This document shows, piece after piece, positions 12,678 through 17,379 of a stretch of 17,379 nt of DNA. A program made the position numbers and the translations under genes. The notes under the pieces are model-generated. The model saw only the letters and a program-made list of their open reading frames with translations. It searched no databases and was not told where the DNA came from. This stretch comes from an uncultured Clostridia bacterium (GTDB lineage Bacteria > Bacillota > Clostridia > TANB77 > CAG-508). Position 1 is the stretch's first letter. Each line of letters begins with the position of its first letter. Location of the stretch: assembly GCA_934120645.1 (NCBI GenBank), contig CAKOUO010000015.1, forward strand, positions 1-17,379. Direction: 5' to 3'.

Positions 12678-13839
12678 CTAATTTATTTTTGTAGATAATG
12701 CTTCTAATATAAAAATCAATAACATTAACTATTCCAAATACAAATAGTGCAATATTAGAGTTACGGAATGCTAAGCATATTAAAACTCTAATCAAACTTC
12801 CTATTGTGGATCCTATTAACAATACTTTTGGTTTTCCTTGCATAATGCATAAGGTTTTGTAGTTTTCATAATGATATAATCCAAATACTCCAAATGTATA
12901 AAAAATTATATATGGAAAGCATTTTTCTAATGGTAGACTTCCATGTTGTATTAATAAGTATCCTATTGCAAATATATAATTTAATAATATTAAAACTGGA
13001 TAACAACTTTTTTTCATATCTATTATTACTTGTTTTTGATTTTTATAAGATTCATTTGTTGGTATTTTTATCATTAATGTGGCTTGATAAGCATTTGTTA
13101 TTAATTCCAAACTTACACATACTGCATAACATACTGTATGAATTGAATATTTTTCTGTCCCCATATGACTTGCTATTACTCCATATATTAAAATAAATAT
13201 ACGTGAAAATAATCTTTCTAAAGCTGTTGGTATTCCATATTTTTTCACATTTTCTATGACTTCTTTATCTGGCAATTTCATTTTTAATTTTAAATGATTT
13301 AACATATATACAATTGATATTACCCATGAAATCATTGTTGCTATAAATAACATTTTTAAGTTGTGTGTAGTTAAATATGCTAATGTATCTAAGCTTATCA
13401 ACATAATATAATATACAATTAAACTTTTTCTATAAAGTTTTAGTTCTCCTTTTAGTCTAACCATTTCAAATAAAGCATTTGCTAGTCTTCCTAAAACTAA
13501 ATAACCTATGTATAATATTAATATGTTAGTTAATAATTCCTTTTGTATAGCTGTTAAGCCAAAAATATTTACTATGTAGTTTCTTCCTAAAAATACTATT
13601 ATTCCCAACACAAAACTTGCTACTACATTTACTGTTAAATATGCTGTTTCATCTTTTCTTGCTGTTCTGTATGTATATGTACCCATTTCACCTAATGATT
13701 TTAGTATTAAATCTATTGAAAATAAACTTCCACATACTACAATTGCATCTATACTAATTGCATTATTGAATGCAGAATCTATGCTTTCTGCTATTCCCAT
13801 AAAGACAAAACTTATTAGTATTGATATAAATTCTTTCAT
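12661..13839 (-). CDS. MATE-like multidrug/oligosaccharide-lipid flippase-type membrane protein
   Basis: The 392-residue product is almost entirely membrane segments (about 10-11 by eye). It carries a MATE-type second half: KYGIPTALERLFSRIFILIYGVIASHMGTEKYSIHTVCYAV, equivalent to the G-x-P...E...G...A-x-H pattern of MatE repeats. Known relatives use Na+ or H+ gradients to export drugs or flip lipid-linked compounds. It is shorter than the usual 440-460 residues; the shortening lies mostly at the N-terminus, which begins already inside membrane segment 1. GGAGGACT before ATG 13839 supports the start. It is the last gene of a four-gene run, 37 bp after the MFS-like gene. Family assignment is from motif pattern only. 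Confidence 0.75.
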   Translation of the reverse strand: MKEFISILISFVFMGIAESIDSAFNNAISIDAIVVCGSLFSIDLILKSLGEMGTYTYRTARKDETAYLTVNVVASFVLGIIVFLGRNYIVNIFGLTAIQKELLTNILILYIGYLVLGRLANALFEMVRLKGELKLYRKSLIVYYIMLISLDTLAYLTTHNLKMLFIATMISWVISIVYMLNHLKLKMKLPDKEVIENVKKYGIPTALERLFSRIFILIYGVIASHMGTEKYSIHTVCYAVCVSLELITNAYQATLMIKIPTNESYKNQKQVIIDMKKSCYPVLILLNYIFAIGYLLIQHGSLPLEKCFPYIIFYTFGVFGLYHYENYKTLCIMQGKPKVLLIGSTIGSLIRVLICLAFRNSNIALFVFGIVNVIDFYIRSIIYKNKLEKPKI

Positions 13840-13876
13840 TAGTCCTCCTATTTCTACTTTTTAATTTACTTCTTAC

Positions 13877-15067
13877 CTATATCCTATTTTCATACAAATA
13901 CTGTTCTGTTTTTCTTAAATAAATTGTAGCAATTATCAAGAAAAACATCAATATTGAAATTGATATTGCAAGTATATTTACATTATAAAAATAATTATAT
14001 AAAACATATACTAGGCTATAACTTATAACTTGTCCTACAAACATATAAATATTAAATATTATCATATGTTCTTTTCGGTATTTTTCTAGTTTATCAACCT
14101 TAACCGCTGCATAAACTGCACTACAAGATTCTGATTCTATTATTGTTCCAAATGAATTCATTAATATATAATAAATTAATAATGTCACAAAACTTGCATT
14201 AAATACAACAAATATTGAGGAAATAAATATAACAATAGCCATATATGGATAAAATTTTTTATTAATTTTTTTGCTATTTATAATCTTCAATATTTGTAAA
14301 GAAATAATTGATATTAATGCAAATAATGCATTATATCCTCCAAAACTCATTTCTGTACCTAATCTAAGAAATAGCACAATTGGTAATAGTTCTGTTATTG
14401 CTCCTTGTGCTGATATTCTTCTAAAGAACATACATTTATATATGTCTTTTAAGTGTGTCTTTTCTTTGGCTATTTTCCAAAATTCTTTTATATTAATTTT
14501 ATTATCTTGTACTGTAAAATCTTTAATTTTCATTGATATTGCAATAATTAATATTGTTTCTAATCCTAAAATTATAAATAATATATTATATGAAAATCTA
14601 CCTATTATAAATCCTGAAAATATAGGTGTTAATATTGCTGTAATATTTTCAAGTATATTTAAATTTGCTAAATAACTACTCATTGATTTGTTAGTATTTG
14701 AGCCTATTATAATAAGTTCATATGGTACAGAATAAAATAATGTTCTCATTGTATCTAAAGTTTTAAATAAATATATATAATTTACTATTTTTTCTTTAAA
14801 TATTATTAATATAAAAATGCTTATTGCAGTTAATATAAAGCTTAGTCTGTATATCAAACTTGCATTTTTTGAATTAATTATTTTTAATAATATGTATTCT
14901 AATATAAATCCTAAAAATACTGAATAAACTGTATATTTTAATATAAAGTTTAAATCATTGTTTACTATTTTTAATATGTATATATTGAAAAACAATGAAA
15001 AAAATACACTTAAGAATTTTTTTAAAAAAGCTATTATTGCTATATATTTTCTATTATTTTGCTCCAT
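13877..15067 (-). CDS. MFS-like transporter, about 12 membrane segments
   Basis: The 396-residue, highly hydrophobic, Ile/Phe-rich protein has the length and spacing of a major facilitator superfamily permease with 12 segments in two halves. The halves are joined by a charged cytoplasmic loop at about 180-215 (KIKDFTVQDNKINIKEFWKIAKEKTHLKDIYK). The usual MFS motif GxxxD(R/K)xGRR between segments 2 and 3 is weak; the equivalent positions read LKIINSKNASLIYRLS. It is thus a diverged member, of the kind often found beside peptide or natural-product exporters. AGGAGAAAAA before ATG 15067 supports the start. It lies 30 bp after the ABC exporter gene and 37 bp before the MATE-like gene. Substrate unknown. 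Confidence 0.72.
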   Translation of the reverse strand: MEQNNRKYIAIIAFLKKFLSVFFSLFFNIYILKIVNNDLNFILKYTVYSVFLGFILEYILLKIINSKNASLIYRLSFILTAISIFILIIFKEKIVNYIYLFKTLDTMRTLFYSVPYELIIIGSNTNKSMSSYLANLNILENITAILTPIFSGFIIGRFSYNILFIILGLETILIIAISMKIKDFTVQDNKINIKEFWKIAKEKTHLKDIYKCMFFRRISAQGAITELLPIVLFLRLGTEMSFGGYNALFALISIISLQILKIINSKKINKKFYPYMAIVIFISSIFVVFNASFVTLLIYYILMNSFGTIIESESCSAVYAAVKVDKLEKYRKEHMIIFNIYMFVGQVISYSLVYVLYNYFYNVNILAISISILMFFLIIATIYLRKTEQYLYENRI

Positions 15068-15097
15068 TTTTTCTCCTATTTTATTATCCTTTCTTAT

Positions 15098-16822
15098 TTA
15101 CTCTTCCAATGCAAATTCTTTTTTATCATATTTAGGTATTATCACATCAGGAGTACCAAAATCAATTACTTCTCCATTCTCAATAACTAAAATATTATCC
15201 ATATCTTTCAATGTTGATAACCTATGAGCTATACATATTATAGTTTGTCTATTAAAATATTTATTAATATTTCTTTGTATTTTAAATTCTGTATTATTAT
15301 CAAGGCTACTTGTTGCCTCATCAAATATTACAATTTTTGCATCTCTTAAAAAAATTCTTGCAAGTGCTATTCTTTGTCTTTGACCACCTGAAAGTTTTAT
15401 TCCTCTTTCTCCCACTATCGTATTATATTTATCTTCCAAATTTTCAATAAAATCGTGCAATTCCGCCTTTTTAGCAGCATTATATATTTCTTCATCAGTT
15501 GCATCTGGTTTTGCTATTTTTATATTCTCATAAATAGTAGAGTGTAAAAGTATAGTTTCCTGTGGTACATAAGTTATATTATCATATATTGAATTTGTAT
15601 TATAAACTGCTATGTCTTTATCATCTATTAAAATTTTTCCTTTTTGTGGAAAATAAAATTTAAAAATTAAATTTACCAATGTTGTTTTTCCGCTTCCACT
15701 AACTCCTATAATACCTAGCTTTTGTTTATCGTTAATATTTAAATTAAAATTATTAAAAATATATCTTTTATTATATTTAAATGAAACATTTTTAAATTCA
15801 ATTTTTCCTGTATTTACTATTATATCTGGTTTATCAATATCTTTTACATTATTTTCTGAATACAATAATTCATAACTATTTTTTAATTTTACTATAATTT
15901 CCCCAATATGTATATATGACCATGTAAATGATGTTGTCTGACTTTTTAATGATATCATTGCATTTATAAAAAATATAAAACTTCCTAATGTCATCATGTT
16001 ATTTTCAAACAGATTAATTGAATAAATCATTAATATTACTAATATTACAATATAAATTATATTTGCCATTGCTCCAAATGTAAATTCTTTTTTTGATGCT
16101 CTATTTCTATAATAATTAGCTTCTTGTTTTTTGCTTTTTAACTCTTTTGAAAATTTTCCTACTGCATTATACAATTTTAAAGATGTAAAGTTTAACACAG
16201 CATCATTCAATATACCACTATATTCTCTATCATATTCTTGCGCTTTTTGAATAGCTGGTAAATATCTTTTAGAAAAATATAATAATCTTGATACTATTAT
16301 TCCTGTAAATAATATTGTTGCTACAATAAAAATTGTTTTATTTATTGTATATAAAACTATTAAACTACTTACCATTGATGTTAATAGAGATATAAATTTT
16401 GATGTTATTTGAGTATTTAAATTCGTTATTTCATCGTTTATTTCATTAATTGCTGTTGAAATTTTCCCTGTATAATTATCTGTAAAAAACGAATATATTT
16501 TTTTATCCAAATTTTTAAACAATCTCTCGGAAATGTATGGTGTTTGTTTTTTTACCATATGTATAGTTCTCGTTATATTTGAAATATAGTAAAATATTAG
16601 TTCTAAAATTATAACACCTAATAAAATTATTATTACCTTATATAAATCTTCTACTTGGAAGTTTGAAACACTTGGTAAATCTATTATCCCTTTTATTATA
16701 TATTGTTTTACTAAATCTAATATTTGTGAAAGAATCATACATACTATCATTATTATTGTTTGTGTTTTTACTGGTTTATATAATGATAATATAAATTTTA
16801 TGAATTTTTTATTATTTTTCAT
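15098..16822 (-). CDS. ABC exporter, fused membrane and ATP-binding domains (MsbA/MdlB type)
   Basis: This 574-residue half-transporter acts as a homodimer, or as a heterodimer with an unseen partner, in ATP-driven export of lipids, drugs or peptides. Residues about 15-315 form a six-segment type-I exporter domain (ABC_membrane). Residues 340-574 form the ATPase with Walker A GVSGSGKTT (373-381), Q-loop YVPQET (418-423), signature KLSGGQRQR (476-484), Walker B KIVIFDE (496-502), SSLD D-loop and His533 in AHRLST. There is no N-terminal peptidase C39 domain, so it does not itself cleave a double-glycine leader. GAGGATAAAG lies 11 nt before ATG 16822. The catalytic glutamate and all other motifs are canonical. 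It follows the HD gene by 35 bp. Confidence 0.93.
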   Translation of the reverse strand: MKNNKKFIKFILSLYKPVKTQTIIMIVCMILSQILDLVKQYIIKGIIDLPSVSNFQVEDLYKVIIILLGVIILELIFYYISNITRTIHMVKKQTPYISERLFKNLDKKIYSFFTDNYTGKISTAINEINDEITNLNTQITSKFISLLTSMVSSLIVLYTINKTIFIVATILFTGIIVSRLLYFSKRYLPAIQKAQEYDREYSGILNDAVLNFTSLKLYNAVGKFSKELKSKKQEANYYRNRASKKEFTFGAMANIIYIVILVILMIYSINLFENNMMTLGSFIFFINAMISLKSQTTSFTWSYIHIGEIIVKLKNSYELLYSENNVKDIDKPDIIVNTGKIEFKNVSFKYNKRYIFNNFNLNINDKQKLGIIGVSGSGKTTLVNLIFKFYFPQKGKILIDDKDIAVYNTNSIYDNITYVPQETILLHSTIYENIKIAKPDATDEEIYNAAKKAELHDFIENLEDKYNTIVGERGIKLSGGQRQRIALARIFLRDAKIVIFDEATSSLDNNTEFKIQRNINKYFNRQTIICIAHRLSTLKDMDNILVIENGEVIDFGTPDVIIPKYDKKEFALEE

Positions 16823-16857
16823 TTTTACTTTATCCTCTATAAATTTTATATCTATTT

Positions 16858-17379
16858 TTACAAATTATCTTTTATACTAGGAAATAAATCATAAACATTA
16901 AATCCTAATTGTTCATCTATATACTTTTTTAATTTATAAGTTTCTTTAATGTGATATTGAGAATTTTCATAAGCACCTCTTCTTGACATTATATCTATAA
17001 GTCTTTTGTCTACTGTCATATTAACATCAGTACACATTAAGTCACATAAATTTATTATTTTTTCGTATATTGTATATTCGTGATTCTTAATAAATTCTGT
17101 TCTAAATGGTATATCTCTTGGAATTCCTCCTGCAGTACAATATACATCATTATTTAAGTATGAATGTGTTAAGCATATATTTGCATATTCATCATCATAT
17201 CCTAATTCTTTTATATATTTATATCCATTCATTACATGTTCTTTAAATTTTCCTACTGATTTTCCTATATCATGTATATATCCAAGTGTTTTTGCATAAT
17301 CCACATCTAAATTTAATTTTTCTGCTATTTTTCCTGCTGAATTTCCTACACAAATTGAATGATTTATCCAGTGATCATC
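16858..17379 (-). CDS. HD-domain phosphohydrolase, 5' end beyond the window
   Basis: The frame stays open to the window edge, where it reads DDHWINHSICVGNSAGKIAEKLNLD before DYAKTLGYIHDIGKSVGKF. This is an HD-superfamily metal-dependent phosphohydrolase: first His in NHSICV, the HD pair in YIHDIGK, further His in FKEHVMNGYKYI and LTHSYL, and a late Asp in INLCDLMCTD. GTG 17302-17304 would cut off the first metal-binding His, so it is not the true start, which lies upstream. The visible part is 173 residues and the whole is probably under 200. Such stand-alone HD proteins act on nucleotides or phosphate esters; the substrate is unknown. It heads, or sits within, the transporter operon (35 bp to the ABC exporter). 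Confidence 0.82.
   Translation of the reverse strand, partial: DDHWINHSICVGNSAGKIAEKLNLDVDYAKTLGYIHDIGKSVGKFKEHVMNGYKYIKELGYDDEYANICLTHSYLNNDVYCTAGGIPRDIPFRTEFIKNHEYTIYEKIINLCDLMCTDVNMTVDKRLIDIMSRRGAYENSQYHIKETYKLKKYIDEQLGFNVYDLFPSIKDNL

Noticed and set aside
1..17379. CRISPR arrays, tRNA or rRNA genes, transposase-bearing insertion sequences
   Set aside because: No regularly spaced repeats, cloverleaf, rRNA motif or transposase was seen on either strand; the short palindromes are scattered and carry no gene.

Overview
The window is very AT-rich, with ordinary TGG tryptophan codons, strong GGAGG-type ribosome binding sites and consensus sigma-A promoters. It also carries SpoIIIAA, a VanW-domain protein and an AddA-type helicase-nuclease. 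Together these point to a low-GC Bacillota, most likely a member of the Clostridia. This placement is inferred from gene content and composition, not from a search. Nearly all genes lie on the minus strand; only the VanW protein, a small alpha-CTD-like protein and a candidate small RNA lie on the plus strand.

Layout by position. 1-1391: miaB, minus strand, cut at its 3' end by the window edge. 1477-1743: a plus-strand transcription unit with promoter, a 9-residue ORF, a long hairpin and a terminator, but no downstream gene on that strand. 1782-3151: rpmE (bL31), an unannotated-size 54-residue membrane ORF with its own perfect promoter, and a solitary spoIIIAA. 3278-4934: VanW-domain protein (+), a two-TM membrane protein (-) and an orphan RNA polymerase alpha-CTD-like protein (+). 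Hairpin terminators separate the convergent pairs. 4978-8975: addA, with an apparent one-base insertion exactly in its Walker A motif, preceded by a GIY-YIG endonuclease gene whose 3' end runs through a palindromic repeat into addA. 9132-12460: a MacB/FtsX-type ABC transporter pair with an unusual regulatory leader. 12661-17379: a minus-strand operon of an HD-domain protein (partial), an ABC exporter, an MFS-like transporter and a MATE-like transporter.

The most notable structure is a family of about 33-bp imperfect palindromes (arms ATGTCC / GGACAT, core GGGGAC). They occur at 8647, 9100, 12475 and 12510, and a related terminator palindrome with different arms occurs at 3973. Copies sit inside the end of the GIY-YIG gene, on the stop codon of the ABC permease, and as a tandem pair just upstream of the ABC ATPase Shine-Dalgarno sequence. 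They look like a mobile REP/MITE-like element that has been built into gene ends and a 5' leader.

I do not see a complete new defence or biosynthetic system. The best candidates for something undescribed are the plus-strand small RNA with its tiny ORF, the repeat family, the operator-like direct repeats ahead of the ABC pair, and the HD plus three-transporter operon. No tRNA, rRNA, CRISPR array, insertion sequence with transposase, or replication origin was seen.
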